From the NCBI GenBank assembly GCA_024680435.1, contig JAILCK010000323.1, forward strand, positions 1 to 58,347: 58,347 nt of DNA. The letters run 5' to 3'. Shown in pieces: positions 17,913 through 27,149 of the stretch. Under the pieces are notes generated by a model. The model saw only the letters and a list, made by a program, of their open reading frames with translations. It was not told where the DNA came from and did not search any database. The position numbers and the translations under genes were made by a program. The DNA comes from Lachnospiraceae bacterium. GTDB lineage: Bacteria > Bacillota > Clostridia > Lachnospirales > Lachnospiraceae. The stretch's first letter is position 1; every line of letters begins with the position of its first letter.

Positions 17913-18736
17913 TAGTCAACTCTTCTCCTAACAATATCAAGGTCTTCATCTTTCTTAATCAATACGCCGACAAAAGGAAGCTCAGCCTTTATTTTTGAAG
18001 GGTCTACACCGCCTATCATCATCGCGTTAAGCCAGTCAATCAATTCACTGGTGGCAGGTTTCTTTCTAAGCTGAGAATATGATCTGATTTCATAAAAGAC
18101 ATTCATTGCGTTTTCCAAAAGGTTTTCTTCAATCTTAGGGAAATGAGTCTTTACGATTTCTTCCATAAGTTCTTTGGACGGGAAATCAATATAGTGGAAA
18201 ATACAACGTCTTAAAAATGCATCCGGAAGTTCTTTTTCAGCATTTGATGTAATTATAACTATAGGACGATGCTTAGCTTTAATGGTTTTCTTTGTTTCAT
18301 AGATATAGAATTCCATTTTATCAAGTTCCCAAAGAAGGTCATTAGGAAACTCCAAATCAGCCTTATCGATTTCATCAATCAAAAGCACCACCTGTTTATC
18401 CGAATCAAAGGCTTCGCCAAGCTTACCAAGCTTTATGTAGTGGGCAATATCATCAACGCCTTCATTTCCGAACTGTCCGTCGTAAAGTCTTTGAATGGTA
18501 TCGTAGGTATATAAACCTTCCTGAGCCTTGGTGGTTGATTTAATATTCCATACAATCAATTCTTTTCCAAGTGCGTCGGCAACAGCTTTTGCAAGCATTG
18601 TCTTTCCGGTACCGGGCTCTCCTTTTATCAAAAGAGGTTTTTCAAGCGCAACGGCAATGTTAACGCTAGCCATTAATTCTTCCGACGCAATATATTCGCC
18701 TGTAGATGTAAAATTAGTCGTCAAATTCCACTCCAA
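17912..18736 (-). CDS. MoxR-family AAA+ ATPase
   Basis: The 274 residues show Walker A (GEPGTGKT, about residues 38-45), Walker B (VLLIDEIDKAD), sensor 1 (PIVIITSNAEKELP) and an arginine-finger region (FLRRCIFHYIDFP), the MoxR pattern. It probably forms a ring and acts with the VWA partner downstream. The start is TTG inside the gpsA 3' end (23-bp overlap), with AAGG 7 nt upstream. A second in-frame TTG four codons later sits behind GGAG and is an alternative start. Either way, translation should be coupled to gpsA. Confidence 0.9.
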   Translation of the reverse strand: MEWNLTTNFTSTGEYIASEELMASVNIAVALEKPLLIKGEPGTGKTMLAKAVADALGKELIVWNIKSTTKAQEGLYTYDTIQRLYDGQFGNEGVDDIAHYIKLGKLGEAFDSDKQVVLLIDEIDKADLEFPNDLLWELDKMEFYIYETKKTIKAKHRPIVIITSNAEKELPDAFLRRCIFHYIDFPSKELMEEIVKTHFPKIEENLLENAMNVFYEIRSYSQLRKKPATSELIDWLNAMMIGGVDPSKIKAELPFVGVLIKKDEDLDIVRRRVD

Positions 18737-19727
18737 TCTCTGCCTTTTTGTCTCTTAGCATTAAGCCCTTAACGGCCTCTTTGGCAGGTTTATTATTAAA
18801 AAGTATTTCATTAACCTGTTCGATAATGGGTAATTCCACATCATATTTCTTGGCAAGCTGCATTGCAGCCTTTGCGGAATGAACACCCTCTACAACCATT
18901 TTTACTTCAGCCATGGCTTCTTCCATGGTCTTTCCTTCACCGATTAAAATTCCGGCTCTTCTGTTTCTTGAATGCATGCTGGCGCAGGTAACTATCAAAT
19001 CGCCAATGCCGGTAAGACCTGAAAATGTTTCGGCTTTTCCGCCCATTTTTATACCAAGCCTTGTAATTTCTGCTATACCTCTTGTTATAATGGCAGCTTT
19101 AGTGTTGTCTCCGTATCCAAGTCCGTCAGCAACACCTGCAGCAAGTGCAATAACGTTTTTAAGTGAAGAACCTATTTCAATGCCCAAAATATCAGGAGAT
19201 GTATACACTCTGAAAGATTCATTCATGAAAACGTTTTGAACAAATTCAGCGATACTTTTTTCTTTTGCCCCGGCAACAATTGATGTAGGCATTCCTCTGC
19301 CCACTTCCTCGGCATGAGTGGGGCCGCTTAAAATACATACTTTACAATTTGGAATCTCTTCTTCAATAATGTCAGACATTGTCATTAAAGTGTCTGCTTC
19401 GATTCCCTTTGTTACATTTACAATTATTTTTCCGTCCGACACATACTCCTTAATCATTTTGGCAGTATTTCTCATACCCGGAGACGGAACCGCCAAAACA
19501 ATCAATTCGTTTTCTTTTACCGTTTTTTCAATATCTTTTGTAAAATCGACCTCCTTAGGAATCAATACTCCCGGAAGTTTTGATTTGTTTTCTCTTGTCT
19601 TTACTACTTCTTCAAATTCTTTTTCGTTTGTTCCTCTGCTCCAAATAGTTACTTTATGCCCGTTGCTGTTAAGTAAAACACCCAAAGCAAGCCCGAAAGA
19701 GCCTGCCCCGATAATGCCAATCTTCAT
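18714..19727 (-). CDS. gpsA: Glycerol-3-phosphate dehydrogenase [NAD(P)+]
   Basis: This enzyme makes sn-glycerol 3-phosphate from dihydroxyacetone phosphate for phospholipid synthesis. The 337 residues begin with the Rossmann motif GIIGAGSFGLALG. The catalytic Lys region (LKNVIALAAGVADGLGYGDN) and the GLTGIGDLIVTC segment are typical. It starts 1 bp after plsY, whose product uses glycerol 3-phosphate, so supply and use of the substrate are encoded together. The order der-plsY-gpsA is common in Firmicutes. Confidence 0.97.
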   Translation of the reverse strand: MKIGIIGAGSFGLALGVLLNSNGHKVTIWSRGTNEKEFEEVVKTRENKSKLPGVLIPKEVDFTKDIEKTVKENELIVLAVPSPGMRNTAKMIKEYVSDGKIIVNVTKGIEADTLMTMSDIIEEEIPNCKVCILSGPTHAEEVGRGMPTSIVAGAKEKSIAEFVQNVFMNESFRVYTSPDILGIEIGSSLKNVIALAAGVADGLGYGDNTKAAIITRGIAEITRLGIKMGGKAETFSGLTGIGDLIVTCASMHSRNRRAGILIGEGKTMEEAMAEVKMVVEGVHSAKAAMQLAKKYDVELPIIEQVNEILFNNKPAKEAVKGLMLRDKKAEIGVEFDD

Positions 19728-20417
19728 CTAGTTAATCCTCTTGTCGTTAGCGGATGCGTTGGTGCTTGCATCCATCTTGTTTTTCTTAAATAAATATGTT
19801 TTTCTTTCTTCGCCCTTAGCTAAGCGCTTTATATTGTCTTTATGCTTATAAAATGCCATAACGGTCATTACAAACACCACAATATAACACTCAATCAAAA
19901 CAGATTGAGAAACGCCGAATACACCAAGCTGTCCCATAATGATTGTTTGTACCAAGAAACCTGTGTACAAAAGAAGCGAACCCAAAGATACCCAATGTGT
20001 GATAACAAAATTACCAAAGAACAAAAGTAAGCCCACAGGAATATACATCCAGTTTGCGGCTATCATCATTCCGCCCGTTGTGGCAATTCCTTTTCCACCT
20101 TTAAAGTTCATATAAAAAGGAAAATTATGGCCAAGAACACAGCCTAAGCCTGTATAAAATACAAGTAAAGGTGCAATTTCAGGATAGTGCGGAGCAATAA
20201 GCATTCTTACAAGAATGATTGCCACAATCGATTTAAGCATATCGCCTGCAAAAACCACGAGCCCTGCCTTTGTGCCAAGTACTCTTAATGTATTTGTGGT
20301 TCCCGCATTTCCGCTTCCATGTTCTCTTATATCTATTCCATGCATCTTTCCATAGAAAAACGCTGTCTGAATAGCTCCGAACAAATATCCTATCAATACA
20401 CACAAAACTCTTATCAT
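19728..20417 (-). CDS. plsY: Glycerol-3-phosphate acyltransferase (acyl phosphate-dependent)
   Basis: This integral membrane enzyme moves an acyl chain from acyl-phosphate (made by PlsX, encoded at 43182-44192) to glycerol 3-phosphate. It has 229 residues and about five hydrophobic segments. The family motifs GSGNAGTTNTLR (about 35-46), GHNFPFYMNFKGGKG (about 98-112) and the later transmembrane region are present. The charged, Lys-rich C-terminal tail is longer than usual. It starts 2 bp after der, with a GAAAGGAAG ribosome-binding site inside the der coding end. Confidence 0.97.
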   Translation of the reverse strand: MIRVLCVLIGYLFGAIQTAFFYGKMHGIDIREHGSGNAGTTNTLRVLGTKAGLVVFAGDMLKSIVAIILVRMLIAPHYPEIAPLLVFYTGLGCVLGHNFPFYMNFKGGKGIATTGGMMIAANWMYIPVGLLLFFGNFVITHWVSLGSLLLYTGFLVQTIIMGQLGVFGVSQSVLIECYIVVFVMTVMAFYKHKDNIKRLAKGEERKTYLFKKNKMDASTNASANDKRIN

Positions 20418-20419
20418 AT

Positions 20420-21751
20420 CTAGTCTTCCTTTCGCTCACGAATAATGAAATGTAAAGGTGTTCCTTTAAATCCGAAAGTGTCTCTTATCTGGTTCTCAAT
20501 ATATCTTGTGTAGGAAAAGTGCATCATTTCCTTATCATTTACAAAAATAACAAATGTTGGCGGTTTAACGCTTACCTGGGTAATATAGAAAAGCTTTAAT
20601 CGCTTACCCTTATCAGTAGGGGGCTGCTGCATTGCAACCGCTTTAGTCATGATTTCGTTTAAAACGCCTGTAGCCACTCTCATGCAATGGTTCTCATTAA
20701 CCATATCAATTGTTTCAAAAAGTTTGGGAATTCTTTGTCCCGTCTTTGCAGAAATAAATACTATCTCAGCATACTGCATGAAAGAAAGAACGTTTTGAAC
20801 GTTTTCTGTGAACTTATAAATGGTCTTATCGTCCTTTTCAACAGCATCCCATTTGTTAACAACAACAATAATGGCTTTGCCGTTATCATGAGCAATTCCC
20901 GCAATCTTAGCATCCTGCTCGGTAACTCCTTCAGTTGCATCGATAAGTAAAAGAACAACATCCGCTCTTTCAACCGCACTTACGGTCCTTACTATCATGT
21001 AATGCTCTAAGTCTTCATGAATTCGGCTCTTTCTTCTGACACCTGCCGTATCGATAAAAATGTATTCTTTATCGTTGTACTTTACATTTGTATCAATGGC
21101 ATCTCTTGTAGTGCCCGCAATATCCGAAACAATAAGCCTGTTTTCACCAAGAATTGCATTGATTAATGAGCTCTTTCCAACGTTTGGCTTACCCACAACA
21201 GCAACCTTGATTCTATCGTCTTCTTCGTCATCATCAGGGATATCGTCAAAGTATTTAACCACTTCATCAAGCAAATCGCCAAAGCCTAATAAGTTAACGC
21301 TTGAAACAGGGTACGGTTCGCCTATTCCAAGGTTATAAAACTCATAAACATCGGCCATATACTTATCAAAGTTATCTACCTTGTTTACAACAAGCAAAAC
21401 AGGCTTATGAGAGCGCCTCAACATATCACATACTTTGCTGTCGGCATCCTGAAGGCCCTGCTTTACATCGGTCATAAACAAAATAACATCGGCAGTTTCT
21501 ATGGCAAGCTCAGCCTGCTCTCTCATCTGCTTTAATATAATGTCTGAAGAATCAGGCTCAATACCGCCCGTATCAACCAACGTAAAAGAATAATTAAGCC
21601 AATTTACATCTACATAAATTCTGTCTCTTGTTACACCGGGCGTATCTTTAACAATAGATATTTTCTGACCCGCAAGAGCATTAAAAAAAGTGGATTTACC
21701 AACGTTAGGTCTTCCTACAACCGCAACAATCGGTTTTCTCTTTCTATCCAT
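20420..21751 (-). CDS. der: Ribosome biogenesis GTPase Der (EngA)
   Basis: Der assists large-subunit assembly in the cytoplasm. Its 443 residues have two tandem GTPase domains: the first with GRPNVGKST and DTGG, the second (from about residue 180) with GKPNVGKSS and DTAG, each followed by an NKxD box (NKVD, NKWD). A C-terminal KH-like domain ends in FKGTPLHFIIRERK. The layout and length are those of the family. The gene lies between the radical SAM gene and plsY with very short gaps. Confidence 0.98.
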   Translation of the reverse strand: MDRKRKPIVAVVGRPNVGKSTFFNALAGQKISIVKDTPGVTRDRIYVDVNWLNYSFTLVDTGGIEPDSSDIILKQMREQAELAIETADVILFMTDVKQGLQDADSKVCDMLRRSHKPVLLVVNKVDNFDKYMADVYEFYNLGIGEPYPVSSVNLLGFGDLLDEVVKYFDDIPDDDEEDDRIKVAVVGKPNVGKSSLINAILGENRLIVSDIAGTTRDAIDTNVKYNDKEYIFIDTAGVRRKSRIHEDLEHYMIVRTVSAVERADVVLLLIDATEGVTEQDAKIAGIAHDNGKAIIVVVNKWDAVEKDDKTIYKFTENVQNVLSFMQYAEIVFISAKTGQRIPKLFETIDMVNENHCMRVATGVLNEIMTKAVAMQQPPTDKGKRLKLFYITQVSVKPPTFVIFVNDKEMMHFSYTRYIENQIRDTFGFKGTPLHFIIRERKED

Positions 21752-21760
21752 ATAAATCTC

Positions 21761-23098
21761 CTATTTAAACCTTCCTATAAGCGAATTAAAAAGCTCAAGC
21801 CCGCCGGATTTAACCATATGAGCTTTAACACCGAGAGTTTCTTCAAGCTCAGATAATTTAATATCATCAAGGAAGATGTCTTCATCTGCTTTAAGTACGT
21901 TTCTTGGAAGCAATATATCTTTCTTTGCTCCATGCTCCTTTAACTGGGCAATGATATCCTGCCCTGTTAAAAGTCCCGCTACCGTAATCTTCTCTCCAAA
22001 AAAATCATTCCTAATCGGTACAACATCAATGCTTACCTTTGGATATTCTGCCATAACCATATCGGAAAAGCGTTTCATGTAAGGATATGCAAGCCTTGCC
22101 GTAACAAGAGTGGCTTCGTAGGGCTTCATAAAAAACTTTCTTATTTTACCCATACGGTTTTCTTCAAAAGCTTCTTCAAATTCATTTTGAAGAGATCTTA
22201 TCATTCCCACACCGTTTTCAATCTGAAGGTAACCGTCATACCTTTCTTCTTCGGGCATTTCACGGCCTGCCAAAATATACCATTCATCACTTGCATGTAT
22301 AAAGTGAAGACCGTGCTCTTTATAGCAAATCTTTTGATATCCTTCGATTAAGTCAATTACCTTTATTGCATCTTCTTTTGTGAATGGCTCCAACGGGTAA
22401 AGGCCTTCTCTAAACTTTGTAAGCCCAACGGGAACCACCGATACGCTTTGAAGTACCGGAAGATACTTCATTAAATCTTCTATGGAACGTTTTAATTCAT
22501 CACCGTCATTAACACCCTTACAAAGAACTATCTGCCCGTTCATCGTAATGTTTTCTTCAAAGAAACGGTCCGCGATTTTTAAAGAATCACCGGCAAAACG
22601 ATTATTTAACATTTTGCATCTAAGTTCAGGATTGGTGGTCTGAAAGGAAATATTAATAGGTTCCATCCTAAACTTAATGATTCTCTTAATATCCTTTTCA
22701 CTCATATTTGTTAAGGTGACGTAATTACCTTGCAAAAAAGAAAGTCTTTGATCGTCGTCCTTAAAATACAGTGTCTCTCTCATTCCGGGAGGCATTTGAT
22801 CGATAAAGCAAAAGATACAATTGTTTCTGCACCTTCTGTAATCATCCATGAGGCCGTTTTCAAATTCCAAGCCTAAATCATCGTCTTCATCTTTATCTAT
22901 GGAAAAAGTTAATTCTTCGTCATTTCTTAAAACCACCACGTCAAGATGGCTTTCCAAAATACTGTATCTGTAGTCAAAAATATCTTCTACAACTTCGCCG
23001 TTAATACTTACAATTGTATCCCCGGCCATAATTCCTGCTTCACTCGCCCAAGACCCCGCAATTACATTGCTAATCACATGAGATTTTGTCTTGTTCAT
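21761..23098 (-). CDS. PDZ and DUF512 radical SAM family protein
   Basis: This 445-residue protein starts with a PDZ-like domain (about 1-75, with AGIMAGDTIVSING). A radical-SAM-like region follows with the motif CRNNCIFCF (CxxxCxxC, about residues 89-96), then DUF512 at the C-terminus (about 290-440, with YLQIENGVGM and LAYPYMKRF). The family is widespread in anaerobic Firmicutes and cyanobacteria, often beside der, and its reaction is not known. The RBS is AAGGAG. The only promoter-like element I see is a TATAAA after the upstream terminator. Confidence 0.88.
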   Translation of the reverse strand: MNKTKSHVISNVIAGSWASEAGIMAGDTIVSINGEVVEDIFDYRYSILESHLDVVVLRNDEELTFSIDKDEDDDLGLEFENGLMDDYRRCRNNCIFCFIDQMPPGMRETLYFKDDDQRLSFLQGNYVTLTNMSEKDIKRIIKFRMEPINISFQTTNPELRCKMLNNRFAGDSLKIADRFFEENITMNGQIVLCKGVNDGDELKRSIEDLMKYLPVLQSVSVVPVGLTKFREGLYPLEPFTKEDAIKVIDLIEGYQKICYKEHGLHFIHASDEWYILAGREMPEEERYDGYLQIENGVGMIRSLQNEFEEAFEENRMGKIRKFFMKPYEATLVTARLAYPYMKRFSDMVMAEYPKVSIDVVPIRNDFFGEKITVAGLLTGQDIIAQLKEHGAKKDILLPRNVLKADEDIFLDDIKLSELEETLGVKAHMVKSGGLELFNSLIGRFK

Positions 23099-23142
23099 AT
23101 CTACTCCTTTATTTTACATACGAATTCATTTTATACGATATT

Positions 23143-23175
23143 AAGAAAAAAAGGAAGTGTAAAAGCACTTCCTTT
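23143..23175 (-). terminator. Intrinsic terminator after the two-component system
   Basis: On the minus strand AAAGGAAGTG pairs with CACTTCCTTT around a six-base loop, followed by seven or more T residues. It lies directly after the histidine kinase stop codon and separates it from the radical SAM-der operon. Confidence 0.9.
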
Positions 23176-23180
23176 AAGCT

Positions 23181-25727
23181 TTATGAACACGTATCAAATG
23201 TAAGGGTTACTTTGAACAAATCACCATCCAAATAGATTTCAAAATCACCTTTTTGAGCATTTGTTAAGCTCTTTGCGATTGAAAGACCAAGTCCCGAACC
23301 TTCCGTGCTTCTTGAAACATCACCTCGTATAAATCTTTCCGTTAGTTCATCCGCCGGGATGTTTAATTGTTGCCCTGAAATGTTCTTTAAGGCAAATACT
23401 ACCTTCCTCTTATCGTCTTCATTCAATGTAACAAGATCCAAATAAACCCTTGTTTCAGGCATTGCATACTTATACACGTTATTAAAGAGGTTTTCAATAA
23501 CTCTCCACATATGCCTCGGATCCGCCATTATATAAATCGGCTCTTTTGGAGCATTTACAACAAGGTTAAGATTCTTTTCGTTGAATTTATCCTCAAACTC
23601 ACCTTTTGCCTGTTTTACAAATTCGCAAAAATCAATTCTTATTAAATCAATCGAAATGTTACCTGATGTAATCTTTGATGCCTCTACAAGGTCAAAGGTA
23701 AGCTGCTTTAACCTTTGAGACTTTTCATCAAGTACCCTTATATATTTTCTTATTCTTTCATCTTCTATGTTTTCTCGTTTTAATAAATCAACATAGTTAA
23801 TGATTGAAGTAAGAGGGGTCTTAATGTCATGAGAAACATTAGTAATAAGGTCTGCCTTAAGTTTTTCATCCTTAGTGCTTATTTCGACGGCTTTTCCAAG
23901 TCCTTTTCCTATGTCGTTTACGGCTGCCGCCAAGTCTCTGTTGTCTCCGTGAACCTTTATATCATCAATCTTATAATCGTATTCTCCGCCACTTATGGCT
24001 CTGATTCCGTCTATTATTTTCTTTCTTTCCCAGTTTCTGTTAAATAGCATTATTCCGATTATTAAATCAAAGGCAAATAATGCAGCAAATGAAAGAAGGG
24101 GCTTTTCACCAAAGAAAATCATGCATCCCAAAAATACATTAAATAAAAGGAATAAAATATATCCAAGCCAGGTTCTGATTGCTACGCCCGCACTGTCGTA
24201 TACTCTCCATCCCCATCTTCTTAGTCTGATTGTAAACCTCTTAATAAAGGGACTTAAAAGAGAATAGATACTTCCTTCCAAAAGGTTTTTACATATAATA
24301 CGCCTTATAAATCCGTATGTGAAACCAAGAGCAATAACTATATCAACAAACACTAAGAAGCCCGAACTGTAAAAGGAAGCCCAGTAATCTTCGCTTAGCC
24401 TATAGTCAAGCTCATTAATGGTAATAGATTCACAAAAATACAAAAGCATTACCAAAAGAGCAACCGAAAGAACGCCGATTTCAAGAGGAATCTTTTCAAA
24501 TCTTCCAAGAAGTTTCTTTCCCTCTTCACCTGCATATAATTTCTTTTCACCTGAAATGATTACAGCACCCAAAGCCAAAAAAGCAACCATTGAAAATGCC
24601 CCTAAAGAAACTATCCAGGGAATCTGCTTTGCAGTATTTTCAAGCGCAAACTTATTGGTAGAAAAGACATCGGTTACAGGAAGCTTTTCATCAATCGCAA
24701 TCCAAATCTGAGTGTCCTCGGGGTATGCATAAGCATAGTTTTGAGTAACCAAATCTCCTATTTCATTGTATGTAAGAGGTGTTGTGTTTGCCTCCGACGG
24801 ATAAGGATCGTAAACGTTTCCGGGAACAGCATAAATTCTTTGGTCAAATTCACTGAATACCGATTTAATCTTTGTATCCGATGCGCCTTTGTTTATCCTT
24901 GAAACATTGGTATATAAAGTACGGGCATTGTCTTTGGTCATTACAATTGCGTACTTAACATTTGTGTTTCCTTCTTTATAGATTTCAGAATCCTTAACAT
25001 ACTCTATGTAGTTAATGTATAAATCGCTGATGGTTTTTTGAACATTCGAAACAATGGTCTGATAATCGGCTTCGTTATCCACATAGGCTTCTATATTCTT
25101 ACCGTCAATTGTTTTAAATTCGTTTGAAAGAGTTTCAAATGAAGTGTAAGGATCATCAAATGATTCGGCATCGGGGAATTTTTCCAGGTTTCTTTCCAAG
25201 CCAAAAAAGTCACAATATTCACCGACGGTGTAAAACTTGTAACTTGAAGAAGCCCCTTTGTCATTGTAGACACGCTGACCCCATCGGATTAAATCGTCAA
25301 GATAGTATGACACTTCCGGGCCATCGTATGAAGAGCGAGAAAGTCTGTTGGCAAATTCACCAACATTTATTATTTTGTTTTTGGCATACTTTCCGTCAAT
25401 TTCCATCTGCTCACGAATCGTGACATAACGGATTATTGAAGCGGCGTTAGCCCTTAAGTTCTTATGATATATATCTGACTCAAAATACGGCGTCAGAATA
25501 TCTTTAATGGAAGGGACAAAGGATTCGGTATAAGTTCCTCCTTCTTCCACTCTTACCTGCACCTGAGCGCTTAAGTGGTATACAAAGAAACAAATACCGA
25601 TAATCGTTCCGCACAAAGCTTGCAAAAAGATTAAAATGAATCTTTTAACAGACCATTTCTTCTTTTTAGCATGTAACTCATCATTCTCTTTTTTGTTTTC
25701 TGCAAGTTCTTTGTCTTTTTTGCCCAT
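23181..25727 (-). CDS. Sensor histidine kinase with large extracellular domain
   Basis: The protein has 848 residues. A charged Lys-rich N-terminus leads into a membrane segment (about 28-50), then a long extracellular region of about 330 residues, then several more membrane segments (about 375-560), a linker and the kinase. The phospho-His is in SHDIKTPLTS (about 633) and the N box is VIENLFNNVYKYA. The G1 box reads KNISG in place of the usual DxGxG, a variant I associate with clostridial VanS-like kinases; G2 (EGSGLGLSIAK) is intact. It lies 10 bp after its response regulator. The ligand is unknown. Confidence 0.92.
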   Translation of the reverse strand: MGKKDKELAENKKENDELHAKKKKWSVKRFILIFLQALCGTIIGICFFVYHLSAQVQVRVEEGGTYTESFVPSIKDILTPYFESDIYHKNLRANAASIIRYVTIREQMEIDGKYAKNKIINVGEFANRLSRSSYDGPEVSYYLDDLIRWGQRVYNDKGASSSYKFYTVGEYCDFFGLERNLEKFPDAESFDDPYTSFETLSNEFKTIDGKNIEAYVDNEADYQTIVSNVQKTISDLYINYIEYVKDSEIYKEGNTNVKYAIVMTKDNARTLYTNVSRINKGASDTKIKSVFSEFDQRIYAVPGNVYDPYPSEANTTPLTYNEIGDLVTQNYAYAYPEDTQIWIAIDEKLPVTDVFSTNKFALENTAKQIPWIVSLGAFSMVAFLALGAVIISGEKKLYAGEEGKKLLGRFEKIPLEIGVLSVALLVMLLYFCESITINELDYRLSEDYWASFYSSGFLVFVDIVIALGFTYGFIRRIICKNLLEGSIYSLLSPFIKRFTIRLRRWGWRVYDSAGVAIRTWLGYILFLLFNVFLGCMIFFGEKPLLSFAALFAFDLIIGIMLFNRNWERKKIIDGIRAISGGEYDYKIDDIKVHGDNRDLAAAVNDIGKGLGKAVEISTKDEKLKADLITNVSHDIKTPLTSIINYVDLLKRENIEDERIRKYIRVLDEKSQRLKQLTFDLVEASKITSGNISIDLIRIDFCEFVKQAKGEFEDKFNEKNLNLVVNAPKEPIYIMADPRHMWRVIENLFNNVYKYAMPETRVYLDLVTLNEDDKRKVVFALKNISGQQLNIPADELTERFIRGDVSRSTEGSGLGLSIAKSLTNAQKGDFEIYLDGDLFKVTLTFDTCS

Positions 25728-25737
25728 TTATGCTCCG

Positions 25738-26430
25738 TTAGATTTTATCAACTTTATAGCCGACACCCCAAACAACTTTTAAGTACTTTGGCTCTCTGGG
25801 GTTAATCTCAATTTTTTCTCTGATGTGTCTTATGTGCACAGCAACGGTATTGTCAGCACCGATTGCCTGCTCATTCCAGATTTTTTCATAAATCTGATCG
25901 ATAGAAAATACTCTGCCCTGATTCTTTACAAGCAAAAGAAGAATGTTGTATTCAATGGGTGTAAGCTTCACCAATACATCATCTACCGTAACTTCTTTTG
26001 TGTCATCGTTCATAACAAGTCCGCCTACAGAGAAAACCGACTGGCTTTGAGCAGGCATGTTACCAAGCTTTGTATATCTTCTTAACTGTGATTTTACTCT
26101 TGCTACAAGTTCAAGCGGATTAAAGGGCTTTGAAAGATAATCGTCCGCACCGATATTAAGCCCTAAAATCTTATCGGGGTCTTCAGTCTTTGCCGAAAGA
26201 ATAATGATTGGAATACTTGAGGTTTCACGAATCTTTAAAATAGCATGAATACCGTCAAGTCTTGGCATCATTACATCTATAATAAGCAGCTGAATTTCAT
26301 TTTTCTTTAAACATTCAAGTGCTTCAATACCGTCATAGGCCTTAAGCACGTTGTAACCTTCCTGTAAAAGGTAAATCTCTATAGCGTCAACAATTTCGTG
26401 ATCATCATCACATACTAAAATATTAGCCAT
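25738..26430 (-). CDS. OmpR/PhoB-family response regulator
   Basis: This 230-residue transcription factor has an N-terminal receiver (ILVCDDDHEIV, phospho-Asp in LLIIDVMMPRLDG, near residue 53) and a C-terminal winged-helix DNA-binding domain (LTPIEYNILLLLVKNQG, then NTVAVHIRHIREKI). It is the partner of the kinase downstream. The start has a GGAGGG ribosome-binding site. Regulated genes cannot be identified from this window; autoregulation is plausible because it is first in its own unit. Confidence 0.95.
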   Translation of the reverse strand: MANILVCDDDHEIVDAIEIYLLQEGYNVLKAYDGIEALECLKKNEIQLLIIDVMMPRLDGIHAILKIRETSSIPIIILSAKTEDPDKILGLNIGADDYLSKPFNPLELVARVKSQLRRYTKLGNMPAQSQSVFSVGGLVMNDDTKEVTVDDVLVKLTPIEYNILLLLVKNQGRVFSIDQIYEKIWNEQAIGADNTVAVHIRHIREKIEINPREPKYLKVVWGVGYKVDKI

Positions 26431-26452
26431 TATTATTCCCTCCGTCCTTATC

Positions 26453-26480
26453 AGATTATCAGTAATTTATTAATGTACAA
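26453..26480 (-). promoter_or_regulatory. Candidate promoter of the two-component operon
   Basis: On the minus strand TTGTAC and TAATCT are separated by 16 bp, upstream of the response regulator RBS. The match is moderate. Confidence 0.4.
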
Positions 26481-26512
26481 ATTTATTTTTCTTAATGTTT
26501 CTTTAATAAGGC

Positions 26513-26860
26513 CTAGCACGAAAATGCGTTTTTAACCCACCTGATATCGTTAGCGGTTATTCCGATGCAGTCAAATCTTACAAATGTATTCTCAGGATAT
26601 TTATATTTATACAAAAAGAAACGTGCCGCATTAACTATATTTCTTTGCTTTTTATAATTAACCGCCTCCAAAGGATTCCCATAGACATTGGTCTTTCTGT
26701 ATTTTACTTCAAAGAAAACCAAATAGTCTTTATCTTTACCGATAATATCAATTTCTCCATGAGAAGAATAAAAGTTTCTTTGAAGTATTTTGACATTTTG
26801 CTTTTTTAAATATTCGCAGGCCAAATCTTCCTTTATTGAGCCTTCACTTCGTTTGTTCAT
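26513..26860 (-). CDS. yraN: YraN-like (UPF0102) endonuclease-fold protein
   Basis: The 115 residues match the UPF0102 family: the restriction-endonuclease-like core shows GEIDIIGKDKDYLVFFEVK, containing the D..ExK pattern, plus the KKQRNIVNAARFF segment. The biological role is not settled; the fold suggests nucleic acid binding or cleavage. In many bacteria it lies near rnhB, as here. It is the last gene of the lepB-rbgA-lepB-rnhB-ylqG-ylqH operon, 2 bp after the ylqH-like gene. No clear terminator follows. Confidence 0.9.
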   Translation of the reverse strand: MNKRSEGSIKEDLACEYLKKQNVKILQRNFYSSHGEIDIIGKDKDYLVFFEVKYRKTNVYGNPLEAVNYKKQRNIVNAARFFLYKYKYPENTFVRFDCIGITANDIRWVKNAFSC

Positions 26861-26862
26861 AA

Positions 26863-27147
26863 CTAACTTTTCATCTTACCTTTTAATTTATCCATGGCAT
26901 CCACAAATACAAGGATTTCAGCCACGACTTCATAAAGTTCGGGAGGGATGTTCTCCCCCACATCCAATTTTGAAAGCGTAGCCGCAAGTTTTTCATCTTC
27001 ATGAATCGGAATGTTTTCTTTCTTTGCTTCATCAAGAATTCTCTCGGCAACATGACCGCTACCTGTGGCTATTACTTTAGGCGCTATGTCATTAGGATCA
27101 TATTCAAGGGCAATAGCCTGTTTTACTTTGTTGTTCTTTTTTTCCAT
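26863..27147 (-). CDS. FlhB C-terminal-domain-like protein (YlqH type)
   Basis: The 94 residues align along their whole length with the cytoplasmic C-terminal domain of the flagellar export switch protein FlhB: QAIALEYD, APKVIATGSGHVAERI, IPIHEDEKLAATL and IPPELYEVVAEILVFV. The autocleavage motif NPTH is not kept (the position reads NKVK), so the protein resembles the piece of FlhB left after cleavage. B. subtilis has the same small protein (YlqH) in the same order after rnhB and ylqG. No membrane segment is present. Function is unknown; the neighbouring FliK-like gene suggests a joint role. Confidence 0.88.
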   Translation of the reverse strand: MEKKNNKVKQAIALEYDPNDIAPKVIATGSGHVAERILDEAKKENIPIHEDEKLAATLSKLDVGENIPPELYEVVAEILVFVDAMDKLKGKMKS

Positions 27148-27149
27148 AT